In this document: positions 18,101 through 22,176 of the stretch, in pieces
Layout of the letters: the number at the start of each line of letters is the position of its first letter
Numbering within the stretch: the first letter of the stretch is position 1
NCBI GenBank assembly: GCA_038736355.1
Contig: JAVYML010000001.1
Coordinates: forward strand, 116,908 to 180,907
From: Candidatus Hadarchaeales archaeon
GTDB lineage: Archaea > Hadarchaeota > Hadarchaeia > Hadarchaeales > WYZ-LMO6
Reading direction: 5' to 3'
Length of the DNA stretch: 64,000 nt
Notes under the pieces: model-generated
The model's input: the letters and a program-made list of their open reading frames with translations, nothing else
The model's database searches: none
What the model was told of the DNA's origin: nothing
Made by a program: the position numbers and the translations under genes

Positions 18101-20071
18101 CCTCGGGAAGGTCAGGATGTAGCCACCCAGAGGTGTCGGCGCGGTGGGAACCTCCTTCCATTCGACCAGGAGGTAGATCCTGTGGTTGGTATTACCCGCC
18201 GCCTCCTGGTACAGGGCTATTCCCTCGCCTTCCCGCAGAACCAGGTTTTCCTGTTGAAACACCACTTCCTGGTGACCCTGATGGGTTCCGGCGGTAGCAG
18301 GCGAGACCACCGACATCAGCCTCGAGTCGGCCGTTCCGGCCCAAGTCACGCTGATGCCGGGACCGTACCGTATACTCATCGCCGTGTCGGGTGCTCTGGA
18401 ATCCTTCTTGGGAACGCTCGAGGCCTGGATGACCGTACCTCCGCCGGTAACGTTTGTGATTCTCCTCAGGGTAAAATCCACCCTGCTGGCGGTCCCCACG
18501 GCGTTGACCATTATCACGATCCTCCCGATCACCGCGGTTCTGCCGGAGCCAACGGGGTTGAAGAAGGAGGCGAACACATCATTCGCCGTGGCGGTTCCTG
18601 ACACCGGACCGATAGTGAGCAGGTAGGAGTTCTCCACCCCAGGTGTTCCGCTATCGCTCTCGTAGAGGTTTTCATAGACGCCATCATCGCTCTGGGCCCC
18701 TGAAAGCCCGCTCGTCCCACCCTCATAAATCGTCTCTCCCTTCACGTAGACGATAGCGTAGACGGAGAAGCCCGAACTCCTGGCCCTGAAATGTAATGAG
18801 GCTCCATCCTCACCCTCCTTCCAAGTGGAAAGCTCCTCCCATCCCCTCTCGCCGTAGTGCCAGAGCGCCAGCCTGCCAGACCCTCTTCCCTCCAGCCAGC
18901 TCTTCGGGACGGAGAACCCTATCCAAGCCTCTTCAAGGAGTTCTCTCTGCAGGGAAGTGGAGAGATCGAGGTATGAGTAGACTTGAACCTTCCCCACGTA
19001 GACCGCCTCTTCTCCCGAGCCCACAAGGTTGGCGGGGGGCACACCCTGCGGGAGGGAATCGAGGGCTTCCGCCGTTACCTCGAAATCCCTCGCCTGTCCC
19101 CTCATCAAGAGCTCGATATACCTGACGGGGAGGTTTTCGAACCTCGCCAGCGCTCTTCTGTTCGCCCGGCCAAAGTTGGCCCTGGCCCTCCCTGAAACCC
19201 AACGGGCCCACCTCTCCCAGTTCTCCGTCCCAGCCTCCCATTCCTCCAGGGTAACCCAGCCCGAAGGGAGGTTCTCCCGTTGGAAATCCTCCCCCACGCT
19301 CCAAGAGTCTAGAGGGTAGAAGGACCCGCCTGCCTGGTGGAGATTCTCCCCCACACTCCAAGAGTCAAGAAGAGAGAAAGACTCGCCCACCCCCCCACCG
19401 TCCTCTCCTAACTCCTCCCATCCCTGGGGAGGCTTGGCCCTGAGCCCGATTCCCCAAGCCTTCGGACCGGTCTCCCCGCTCAACCCGGGGTCCTCGCTCG
19501 CCAGGAACACCCTGACCTGCAGGTACCTGAAGGGCGGGAGGAAGGAAAGATCGGCGGGGGGTGAGGTGAAGAGGGTGCCGGAAGTACCGTCGGGACCCAT
19601 CCACTCGCTCCAGCCCTCCCCGTCGGTGCTCACCCTCACCTGCACGCCCACCCAAGAGTGAAGGACCTGTGGCTCCAAGCCCGCAACATCTTCCCTTGAC
19701 GGTTGGTGACCTCCCGTATCCTCCCCAAGCAGGTTTTCTGGAGCCCCTTCCAGCTCCGGCTCCACCCACCCCTCACCCGTCTGAACTACCAGGGAAGGCT
19801 CTTCCCTCTCCCACCACAGCTCCCATCCACCTTCCCCGAGCTCGATGATCTCAGAGACGAAGGAACCCCGTGTGTAACCCGGAAGGAGCCTGATGATCCC
19901 TCCCGCGTTCTCCGTGTTCTCGAACAGCGGGTAGGATGGAGGGGCCTCCTCCTGGGCCCCCACCGGAACGGGGGGAACCTGCGAGGAGAGGAGGAGGAGA
20001 GAAAGGAGGAGGGAAAAGGCCCTCCTGAGCCCGAGGGAAAGGCAGGTGAGGCGAGAGGGACCTTTCTTCAC
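3179..20071 (-). CDS. Giant cell-surface protein with about 137 tryptophan-rich 16-residue repeats
   Basis: 5630 residues. A signal peptide (about 1-40) and an N-terminal region with an archaeal PGF-pre-PGF-like domain (about 354-441) are followed by five beta-rich modules of about 165 residues (about 478-1324). Then come five blocks of a 16-residue repeat of the form W-x-x-L-E/D-x-W-T-x-x-V-x-x-x-A-x (27, 22, 38, 37 and 13 copies by hand count). The blocks are separated by groups of fibronectin-III/Ig-like modules with YYWRV motifs. A poly-proline run (about 4989-5006) leads to more Ig modules, a second PGF-pre-PGF-like domain (about 5313-5455), one membrane helix (about 5462-5490) and a Pro/Arg-rich tail of about 140 residues, probably cytoplasmic. 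The start is GTG at 20071 behind a GGAGG site, four bases after a winged-helix gene. Likely an extended adhesin or coat fibre; no function can be assigned. Alternating W and aliphatic positions suggest stacked beta strands (inference). Confidence 0.9.
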   Translation of the reverse strand: MKKGPSRLTCLSLGLRRAFSLLLSLLLLSSQVPPVPVGAQEEAPPSYPLFENTENAGGIIRLLPGYTRGSFVSEIIELGEGGWELWWEREEPSLVVQTGEGWVEPELEGAPENLLGEDTGGHQPSREDVAGLEPQVLHSWVGVQVRVSTDGEGWSEWMGPDGTSGTLFTSPPADLSFLPPFRYLQVRVFLASEDPGLSGETGPKAWGIGLRAKPPQGWEELGEDGGGVGESFSLLDSWSVGENLHQAGGSFYPLDSWSVGEDFQRENLPSGWVTLEEWEAGTENWERWARWVSGRARANFGRANRRALARFENLPVRYIELLMRGQARDFEVTAEALDSLPQGVPPANLVGSGEEAVYVGKVQVYSYLDLSTSLQRELLEEAWIGFSVPKSWLEGRGSGRLALWHYGERGWEELSTWKEGEDGASLHFRARSSGFSVYAIVYVKGETIYEGGTSGLSGAQSDDGVYENLYESDSGTPGVENSYLLTIGPVSGTATANDVFASFFNPVGSGRTAVIGRIVIMVNAVGTASRVDFTLRRITNVTGGGTVIQASSVPKKDSRAPDTAMSIRYGPGISVTWAGTADSRLMSVVSPATAGTHQGHQEVVFQQENLVLREGEGIALYQEAAGNTNHRIYLLVEWKEVPTAPTPLGGYILTFPRRSGTNWAAGYVHYSFYNPSTSGRTAIIRRVRISIDCDGAAVYTSNFALRRFTGAPTAGTAIAAANVPKKHTGSTDTAMDLRYNLGTAPGFTWSGTADSRLMLVISPGAADHQYAKKELIFEPNEPIILQPGEGVALYNEAASDSNHLILATVEWDEKTSTPSSQGEYLLAFPRVELTTAPGANYVYYSFYNPSGSGRTAVVKRIGVRIIADAAALYIPFTVRRFTGAPTAGTAIAAANVPKKHTGSPDTAMDIRHTLGTVPGFTWSGTADSRLLSVVTPGAAGQYVNREIVFGGDDEKLILQPGEGIAFYSEAAGDIDHHFSAYIEWAEVSTAPSPKGEYLLSIGPINGSTTMPYIYASILNPAGSGKYAIVKRIEARVSAAGAATYIPMSVRRITAASGGTQIAAANVPKKHTGSPDTAMDIRRTGPTVTFAGATESRILGITSEGAVGQQHGWQSLVFVPNEPLVLKPGEGIAFYQESGTGNANHRVILLVEWGETTTAPSAERDYVLSIGPVTGTATAGDNFASFFNPADSNNVAVIKKMMVMVVATTTATYVPITVQRISSATGATSIPPDYVPRKHTDAPAPALVARYGNATVTPVGEATSRLVSVTSPGATGAALTPQITGVRLLTFEITGPLLLLPGEGIVLYQEGAGSTAHVHRLFAEWREIPKAYRVDVRHDITGIPSGTGHILEIKYYTAGDSEPISLYLYNFSTGQWDNLGNLQVGGSAGSPLFFSYNLTGTSYLSGGNVYARYIQRDNDSIQTSLMVDFCRVVVYGPGRPQLVSPKNNENLNDNTPTFAWTASDNHTGYRLVISPYSNFSENIYDNSNIPPALTSLEIENQLPDNVYYWKVAATGAGYENWSDNVWKFTVDTHPPTAPPLVSPENNTYLDLSEAQVELKWNPSTDALTGVDNYRIYVDEGLVGEVDNTVTSYSHTFSLGEHTWRVGAVDYAGNENSSPSRVLRICTWRVLDSWTENLSTSPSDWFWLESWLGGVSSPVVGWSFLDSWSCVLPTKISWAELETWTEVLEGGASWRSLETWTGAGVVQVGWQTMEVWSETLRAPVNWWTADEWMGAMSVSVSWWTLEVWESALHFQASWRSIEEWAVRVEGRGSWASLEQWTEVLGTTAAWQMQESWASTVGAPSSWLPVEEWTGKVSAPAHWRALENWSVELLAQAGWRALESWSGVVWTAISWQTLDAWTTELQTRASWQPVDAWSVVTEGGVSWQPLEVWTWTVEGRVAWQPLDAWMQGILTGAFWQVLDTWAGSLQIAVAWYMVEGWVDSVGSPVSWQHLEAWTSTVQSLGAWRSLETFTGEILTFVSWRELDSCAGGVGTTASWQILEGWVENIQPTTLWVMAESWTIVVRAAGSWQIVEGWSEAVQTVAVWLFLESWTESIQTQLLPGSPRLCRPENNSIFPAYEDVTFEWENGANAENHRIEVDNDEDWTNGCVDNVWVVGENSWVKAGGYAPGTYYWRVWAVNSAGENVSENVWYFTVVSVWRELEGWMGELQTTAVWSAVDTWTGEALTTAGWRAVESWDGSAWTAGAWEELDTCTGGAGTVALWRTVESWTVSARAQASWQPTDSWMCAVSTQASWQKLEAWTVEVSPPVAWTRLDSWMGAVQTQAEWMELESWTCVVLARASWWILEDWADTLQTPASWRLIETWAGSVQAQAGWQYLETWMGMLETQALWLFLDSLAGEIGGPAQWLALDVFTVEVTVSVQWSWVDSWTWAVRVQVEWCPLDSWTEQIVATAWWWVVETFTTLLGTSASWREIDSYWATVQVLVLWREVEAWTETAQAQVLWRVQEVWEAILWAPSGWYSLEDKLAVLGSTAGWRVVEGWEEKLGCMPSSPALLLPENNAFTTPTPTFQWDNTSPLENFRLEVDNDEDFSSPLDNLVFPATTRSWTKPSPGYTPAIYYWRVWALNAFGENCSVVRTFTVVTGPPGAPSLLSPAEGENVPLEVTFTWIRGSTADNHRIEIDNDSDFSSPVENVWRSPPDDNWYSTVFQDYGTYYWRVWAVNAAGENVSETRTVNVVAVWRELEGWEVGASTLPSGWITLDSRMSEFQASAWWRELEQWTEGVGMVVGWFVLEEFSGEMGTLVEWRWLDSWLVGGTSAPVWREVDLWVSSIGATAEWRVVETWAGLAGSPAVWSPLEGWGVGLGSVAEWRGVEEWACSLVPRVEWRILDSVSASVLVPVGWWSLEEWSGEARTSAGWQALDGWAEEVRTAARWESLESLAAVVGGPASWSPAEVWVCTLQSPAGWSAADSWSGTVEARALWRATEGWSTTLEAVAGWELMEAWVTELRTSVLWSALEGWEEGVSTLAGWSALEGWWWTVQSPASWVALETWMCVFPSPASWVAVETWEDSAHSPAGWWVLDTLTVALQALGSWQPLDTLAGALETVASWFMMESWSLLTGAGAGWEEVEGWAGEVQSSATWSLLEGWSGVLQAQAQWWEIEVWEGCVVTLTSWSQVEGWMAGSQAPAFWSVQESWTVTTAAPSFWEEVERWTLVAEARASWCQMEGWTGGVQTSAGWRELDSRTGGVLTAASWRTIEAWTLTLQTYASWWCVETWVGTVSARALWRAAETWTVMLTASALWRPLETWSLSPSSPARWGLLEGWMGTGSAVVLWTQLEAWTFVLSAPLLAPILLSPPSGTNTRDTTPTLSWENLQPADNFELQVDNEPTFSEPIIYWKRGLTVTSHELENGLQDNLYYWRVRLFRGGENSPWSEVWTFRVDTLPPVPPVLASPPDGVNENDSTPQLSWFPPPENSYPLTYKLQISTSPDFLPGEMVVEVWLSENSWCSYLPDNLYYWRVAARDNAGNWGSFSSPRSFRVDTVPPAVPENLSPENGATVGKVVEFSWSRVQENSLPVLYEVQVAQTEDFQVGLQSSGWITENSWHLPLEEGVWYWRIRSRDNAGNCSGWSDTRWFLVSPGWVELEGWSGTFHAAVAWRLADSWTGEVGMVVGWQPVEGWVTSARAPVEWTVVESWTVTLPAPAGWRSLDSLSGDVPAPATWHLMEEWSAESSAPATWQPVEGWMETLLSSVWWQGLESWMLAVETMAGWLPAESWIGGLVAPATWRPVEGWSGAVLAPSSWVQAESWWEGILAQASWWQADSWTGMLFSPVFWQLLDSWSGTASSVAGWQPIDSLSGRALAPAGWWQAESWTGIFSSPAEWSHLETWTCESETAVAWSSLDSWTDSVEARAWWLGVDSWTGAIGAAASWQPVEGWTGALSAPVSWQSLEGWSSGLETRVSWHQLDSWTGMLQGPASWILLEALTETLSAPAFWQPLASLTETLSAPAGWCPADSWTEVITAPASWQPVEGWTGGLETPVGWHQLEVWTEELQAQASWQPVEDWSCSAQAPSGWRQVEAWTGAVSALASWSWLDSWTGTVQAGASWWAVEEWMNALETRAGWEEVEGWAGGILTSASWSTADSWTATCATSVLWREVEDWLAILQAAAGWGGIESWTCSVGAGASWSELEGWQILLEGVGGWRKVEEWTGWSTAPARWSLLDSRQGRVITLGAPVLLSPENDAWLNDNTPTLDWSDVEGAEVYRLWVDEDENFGSPFEEVVQASQYTFVTELENGTYYWKVRAEAGGENSPWSEVWQFTVGYDVTPPTEPIPVHPENGALLEEPDGRPTFRWFTSQDGESDRVTYRLEVHRDPSFSSPVYVKEGIRENWHETENVLPQDNYWWRVVARDWAGNENVSRAFLLRLLVPPVSQLQPLPQYWYRTSPITLSATASDADGRVENVELWFRWSPDNESWGSWILYDYLTSPPYTFYFEPPSGPGHYQFYSRAWDNSGNHESPPPIPDTACGYDPTVQAPSLVYPENGETVVDSTGRPSFGWTSVTDLSGVTYLLQVDDDPTFSSPVYQKMLVENEHMVENVLPQNNYYWRVVAVDGAGNENVSEVRTFTLLVPPVSSVLPVSPYWKKSAPITLSASASDADGRVENVELWFRWSPDNESWGSWILYDYLTSPPYTFYFEPPSGPGHYQFYSRAWDNSGNHESPPPVPDASCGYDPVPPPAPSLLEPENESTVSRVGLTFRWTSVADLSGVKYELQVDNESTFSPPLSYRKVGITENYHTCEDLLPAGTYYWRVVVDGAGNENFSGVFIVTLREAWLSLESWQTAVGAPMLWYGLDSWTGGTGTAAGWESLEGWLGGTWTVAGWVVSDSWWSSLLVPFAWSALEGWSGTLGGAAGWEGLEEWVEGMVTPPGWRVLEGWQEGVSARGLWKVTEAWQSWIWAEASWSAVEGWFGSAGTEAARWQLVEGWSSPLFTQAGWRRAEGWTVQAGFPAGWRVLEKFQTWVRAGAGWLALEGWQGRLETPSPPPPPPPPPPPPPPPADFSLSVSPSLGEVTEGGSLTVQVRVEPFGGYALPVKLRVENLPATVLAEFSVGEGMPPFTSSLNLSVERGTPEGSYSLTVVGEDAEGKRRTAPFLLKVKALPFLPPLSSVLELRPYWRNTVPFPVSATAWDNDGYVVSVALWYRHSRDNVVWGEWKEFAVAEREPWSWSFTAPEGEGFYEFYTLARDNDNLTEPAPLRAKASCGVDLTPPPVPILLSPGEGEMVGTTQPSLHWSSVSDLSGVTYQLWVDNDPDFGSPVTVRELGTPSFRLEGLKEGRYFWRVRAVNGAGLSSSFAVGSFLTLTPSLRKMAENVPPGGEVEFVFHPPSWFVRKVGIVFREQQRVVSLGLLEVKGEEVRGALWPSLERAYGGALLGLSTSSQMVEGTRVELQVSEDWMEEKGVKEGGLKLLAFDGEGWREVLMKLEGREEGALVFSTELTFYPRALALYGRKAPTLPPPFSWPPLLLLLLAGSLMAVGAAGYFIYLWRFRPILPKVPLSSLVRPRLKLPERVVPAVSLRKLEPARPAFEELPEAKPLTLKPLRPSPIPAPEEALQSLLRAGRAPPAVPPAKLAGVIRPVEPRVRPEELEIRIRARPLPEKEGETVRAPETRETLEKLKKLMGRTE
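5055..5106 (-). repeat. Poly-proline linker in giant protein
   Basis: A GGTGGAGG-type stretch on the plus strand encodes about 17 consecutive prolines on the minus strand. It separates the last tryptophan-repeat block from the membrane-proximal Ig modules and probably acts as a stiff spacer. Low sequence complexity makes length variation between strains likely. Confidence 0.85.
5107..5730 (-). repeat. Trp-repeat block E (13 units)
   Basis: Thirteen 16-residue (48-base) units, from WLSLESW to WLALEGW, nearest the membrane anchor. One unit contains an extra residue before its first Trp (the TEAAR-W junction). It is the shortest block and has more Gly than the others. Confidence 0.85.
6076..6844 (-). 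repeat. Perfect 166-base direct repeat inside giant gene
   Basis: Positions 6076-6241 and 6679-6844 are identical over 166 bases with an offset of 603 bases. Each encodes the same Ig-like module (ENVELWFRWSPDNESWGSW). Flanking parts of the modules have diverged, so this points to recent duplication or gene conversion rather than an old repeat. Confidence 0.9.
7520..9290 (-). repeat. Trp-repeat block D (37 units)
   Basis: Thirty-seven units by hand count, from WVELEGW to WSLLDSR. The segment WQPVEGW recurs at four or more places, and paired units such as WHQLDSW/WHQLEVW suggest duplications of several units at once. The spacing of 16 residues is essentially constant. Confidence 0.85.
10155..11980 (-). 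repeat. Trp-repeat block C (38 units)
   Basis: Thirty-eight units by hand count, the longest block, from WRELEGW to WTQLEAW. The first unit has 17 residues. In some units the second Trp is replaced by Phe, Leu, Val or Arg, while the first Trp is almost never lost. Confidence 0.85.
12550..13612 (-). repeat. Trp-repeat block B (22 units)
   Basis: Twenty-two units by hand count, from WRELEGWMGELQ to WRVVEGW. The block opens with the same WRELEGW start as block C, directly after an FN3-like module ending in FTVV, so the junctions of blocks and modules look homologous. Confidence 0.85.
13890..15212 (-). repeat. Trp-repeat block A (27 units)
   Basis: Twenty-seven units by hand count, from WRVLDSW to WLFLESW. 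The first two units have 17 residues and the rest 16. Two isolated unit-like segments (LLDSWSVGE and PLDSWSVGE) also occur near the N-terminus, at about 19290-19375. Confidence 0.85.
16100..18645 (-). repeat. Five tandem beta-rich modules of about 165 residues
   Basis: Each module opens with a Y-L-L-x-I/F-P segment followed by an FYNP/FFNP motif and GRTAVI-like strand, and contains VPKKHTGSPDTAMD-like and GEGIALYQEA-like motifs. DNA is close to identical in places, for example near 17353-17432 and 17874-17952. No family name is recognised; the predicted make-up is beta-sandwich. Confidence 0.8.
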
Positions 20072-20075
20072 CCTC

Positions 20076-20381
20076 TCACTCCTCCCGGCGGTCCCTCAGG
20101 TGGGGGAAGGCCAGCAGGAAGAGGAGCAGGGCCAGTCCCCCTTCCCATTCGCTCACGAGGGAGAACTCAGGGGGAGAAGGACCGGAGAAACGGCAGCTCT
20201 TGGCCGGTCTTCCCCTTTTTCCCCTCCTTTCCTCCCTCACCTCCACCCATCCGAGGACTAAAAGGCGCTTCACCAACCTAGAAACCTTCCAAGAGGGAAG
20301 TCCCAGCTTCGAAGAAAGTTCAGAAAGAGATACCCAGCCCTCCTCCTCCCCAATCCCGCTTCCTTCTCCCAAGGTGCGCAC
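20076..20381 (-). CDS. Small winged-helix protein with hydrophobic C-terminus
   Basis: 101 residues from GTG. The N-terminal half is a winged helix (WVSLSELSSKLGLPSWKVSR, then LVKRLLVLGWVEVREERRG). The C-terminal stretch GGLALLLFLLAFPHL could dip into or span the membrane. The stop codon is four bases before the start of the giant surface protein, so the two form one transcript. It may control that transcript, and the three palindromes in the upstream gap are the obvious candidate sites (inference). The closest functional family is not recognisable. Confidence 0.7.
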   Translation of the reverse strand: MRTLGEGSGIGEEEGWVSLSELSSKLGLPSWKVSRLVKRLLVLGWVEVREERRGKRGRPAKSCRFSGPSPPEFSLVSEWEGGLALLLFLLAFPHLRDRREE

Positions 20382-20446
20382 CTTTCGGGATTTTTCTGCA
20401 CCTTTTCCTCGAGAAATCGCTAAAAGAAGGAAGAAGGGGGCAATCT

Positions 20447-20594
20447 TTTCGTCTTTTTACGAAAGGTTAAAGAGGACGGATCCCTTTATCTTAGACTTAA
20501 GCCTTTTCGCTTTTTTGCGAAACCTTTTTATAAAGGATCCCCCAGAGGAAGAGAAATTCTCCCAGTCCTTCCCCCCTTACGCTCTTTTGCGAAA
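20447..20594. promoter_or_regulatory. Three copies of an 18-base palindromic operator
   Basis: Copies lie at 20447-20464 (TTTCGT-N6-ACGAAA), 20505-20522 (TTTCGC-N6-GCGAAA) and 20577-20594 (TTACGC-N6-GCGAAA). Arms are 6 bases, the spacer is always 6 bases and T-rich on the plus strand. The first two are perfect inverted repeats and the third has one mismatch. They fill the gap between two divergently transcribed HTH genes and bracket a TATA box, as expected for a dimeric repressor or activator. Confidence 0.75.
20523..20536. promoter_or_regulatory. TATA box in divergent promoter
   Basis: CCTTTTTATAAAGG is nearly self-complementary and sits between operator copies 2 and 3. It could serve the rightward gene at 20627 (long leader) or, on the other strand, the leftward winged-helix/giant-protein transcript. 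Direction cannot be decided from sequence. Confidence 0.5.
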
Positions 20595-20626
20595 CCCTTT
20601 TTCCTTCCCTTTTCTTTTCTTGAAGA

Positions 20627-21295
20627 TTGAGGAAGGCGGAGTGGGTTCTTAGAGAAATCCTCTACAGGGTCTACGAGGAGAACGAGTTCTTCATGAGCCA
20701 AAAGAGCCTGGCCGAGACCTGTGGGGTCTCACTGGATACCGTGAACAAGGTAGTGGGAAGGCTGGAGGCTTTCAGGAGCCTGGAAAAGAAGCCCTTCGGA
20801 TTCAGGGTGGTAGAACCCAAGAAGATCCTCCTCTACTGGGCCGCGACCAGGGACCTGAGGAGGGAAATTCTTTATTCCACCTACTCCCCCCACTCCCCCG
20901 CAGAAATAGAGGAAGCCCTGCCAGAAAACTCCCTCCTCACGGCCTTTTCTGGGTGCAAGAGGAGGTTGGGATGCGCTGAGGACTATGAGGAGGTTTACGT
21001 GTACTGCCACCCCGAGCCCGTCAGAAAAAAGTTTGGGGAGAGAACCCATCTTCCCCCCAACCTCTTCGTGCTGCGGGGAGACCCGCACCTCTACAGGAGG
21101 AGCAGGGAAGGTGTTCCCTCCTTGGCCCAGATCTATGTGGACCTCTGGCAAATCGGGGGAACCCATGCCAACCGGCATTTGATGAAACTGGAGAGGAAGA
21201 TGGAACTCAGACCGGTGGAGGTCCTGAAGGAGCTGGCGAGGACGGCTAAGGAAGGGAATAGGGAAAGGGAAACTCCGGAAGTATCCGAAAGATGA
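20627..21295 (+). CDS. Winged-helix protein, AbiEi-like layout
   Basis: 222 residues from TTG. The N-terminus is a winged helix (FMSQKSLAETCGVSLDTVNK). The rest has the alpha/beta pattern of archaeal regulators related to AbiEi-type antitoxins, with YWAATRDL, the SLLTAFSGCKRR region and VPSLAQIYVDLWQIGG near the end. Such proteins often act as stand-alone regulators or antitoxins. No toxin gene is next to it. It is divergent from the giant-protein transcript and shares the three palindromes with it, so it is an alternative candidate for the protein that binds them. The upstream region offers no ATG in this frame before 20690. Confidence 0.65.
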   Translation: MRKAEWVLREILYRVYEENEFFMSQKSLAETCGVSLDTVNKVVGRLEAFRSLEKKPFGFRVVEPKKILLYWAATRDLRREILYSTYSPHSPAEIEEALPENSLLTAFSGCKRRLGCAEDYEEVYVYCHPEPVRKKFGERTHLPPNLFVLRGDPHLYRRSREGVPSLAQIYVDLWQIGGTHANRHLMKLERKMELRPVEVLKELARTAKEGNRERETPEVSER

Positions 21296-21302
21296 ATTGG
21301 GA

Positions 21303-22061
21303 CTAGGGGGAGATGGTTACACGGTAACTGAAGGTCGAGGGTTTGTGCCTTATCCTTATGTAATCACCCACTTTCAGGACCCCCGCCCTCACATACACAC
21401 TCACATCAAGCGTGAGGGAAACTCCTGTGTTCAAGCGACCTGTTCCAAGAACATAGGGACCCACCGGACCGCTCGCGTTCTCGGCCCTCCATTCCCAGTC
21501 TCCCTCTTCGATAGCATTCTCCGCTGATTGAACGGTGAGAAGGACCTTATTCTCTGGGGTGAGTCTGGCGGTGAAGGACATGTGGGGGAAATAGACCCCA
21601 CGAACGGTAGCAGTCATGTTCATTCCCCCTCCCGGCAGAGGAGTGGTGAAGGATTTTATTTCCCCTACAACCTCCTTTCCATCGTACCTCAGGAGGGCCT
21701 GGAACTCGTATGTCTTTCCCGGGGAGAGATTGTTTAGACGGTATCCGCAGCTTAGGCCTGTGAAGTTACGGTTCCACGGAACATAGTTCCAAGCTCCTCC
21801 CACTTCCCTCCATCTGAAACACACATCGACCATTTGATAGTCACCATGATAGATGGTAGCCGTAAGAAGGGCCGAGGTTCCCGTTACTTCAGCTGCCAAT
21901 CCCGTCCAAATGGAAGGAGGAACGAGGTTCTCTTCCCCTTCCTTCTTTTCCTCCCTAGAATGGATCCAATAAACACTGCCCAAGACAACCAAACCCAAGA
22001 AGATTAATATCATCCATTTAGTGCCTTTCTCAGGAGCTTGGGATTGAGGAACCGAAGCCAC
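21303..22061 (-). CDS. Single-pass membrane protein with FN3-like extracellular domain
   Basis: 252 residues. A short cytoplasmic N-terminus is followed by one membrane helix (WMILIFLGLVVLGSVYWI) and an extracellular region. The first part resembles a fibronectin-III fold (TGTSALLTATI, then LSPGKTYEFQALLRYDGKEV, then IKSFTTPLPGG). The second part is beta-rich and unassigned. A TATA box at 22081-22090 on the minus strand is about 25 bases from the ATG, so the transcript is leaderless. It is divergent from a second anchored surface protein, and both probably belong to the surface cluster that runs to 24.5 kb. Confidence 0.7.
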   Translation of the reverse strand: MASVPQSQAPEKGTKWMILIFLGLVVLGSVYWIHSREEKKEGEENLVPPSIWTGLAAEVTGTSALLTATIYHGDYQMVDVCFRWREVGGAWNYVPWNRNFTGLSCGYRLNNLSPGKTYEFQALLRYDGKEVVGEIKSFTTPLPGGGMNMTATVRGVYFPHMSFTARLTPENKVLLTVQSAENAIEEGDWEWRAENASGPVGPYVLGTGRLNTGVSLTLDVSVYVRAGVLKVGDYIRIRHKPSTFSYRVTISP

Positions 22062-22080
22062 TGTTAATTTTCCTTTTCCC

Positions 22081-22090
22081 TCTTTAAAAA
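22081..22090 (-). promoter_or_regulatory. TATA box for 22061 gene
   Basis: TTTTTAAAGA on the minus strand, centred about 24-25 bases before the ATG at 22061. Confidence 0.6.
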
Positions 22091-22147
22091 CTTTTGAATC
22101 CTCCTTTTTCTTACATCATAATAATAGTAGTAGCAAGAAAGGAAACT

Positions 22148-22156
22148 CTTATAAAG
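22148..22156 (+). promoter_or_regulatory. TATA box for 22177 gene
   Basis: CTTATAAAG is centred 25 bases before the ATG at 22177, which fits a leaderless transcript. Confidence 0.65.
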
Positions 22157-22176
22157 GACGATGGGAAAACTCGAAA

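Noticed and set aside
20627..21295. Toxin-antitoxin locus around the AbiEi-like protein
   Set aside because: No nucleotidyltransferase or other toxin gene is adjacent on either strand.
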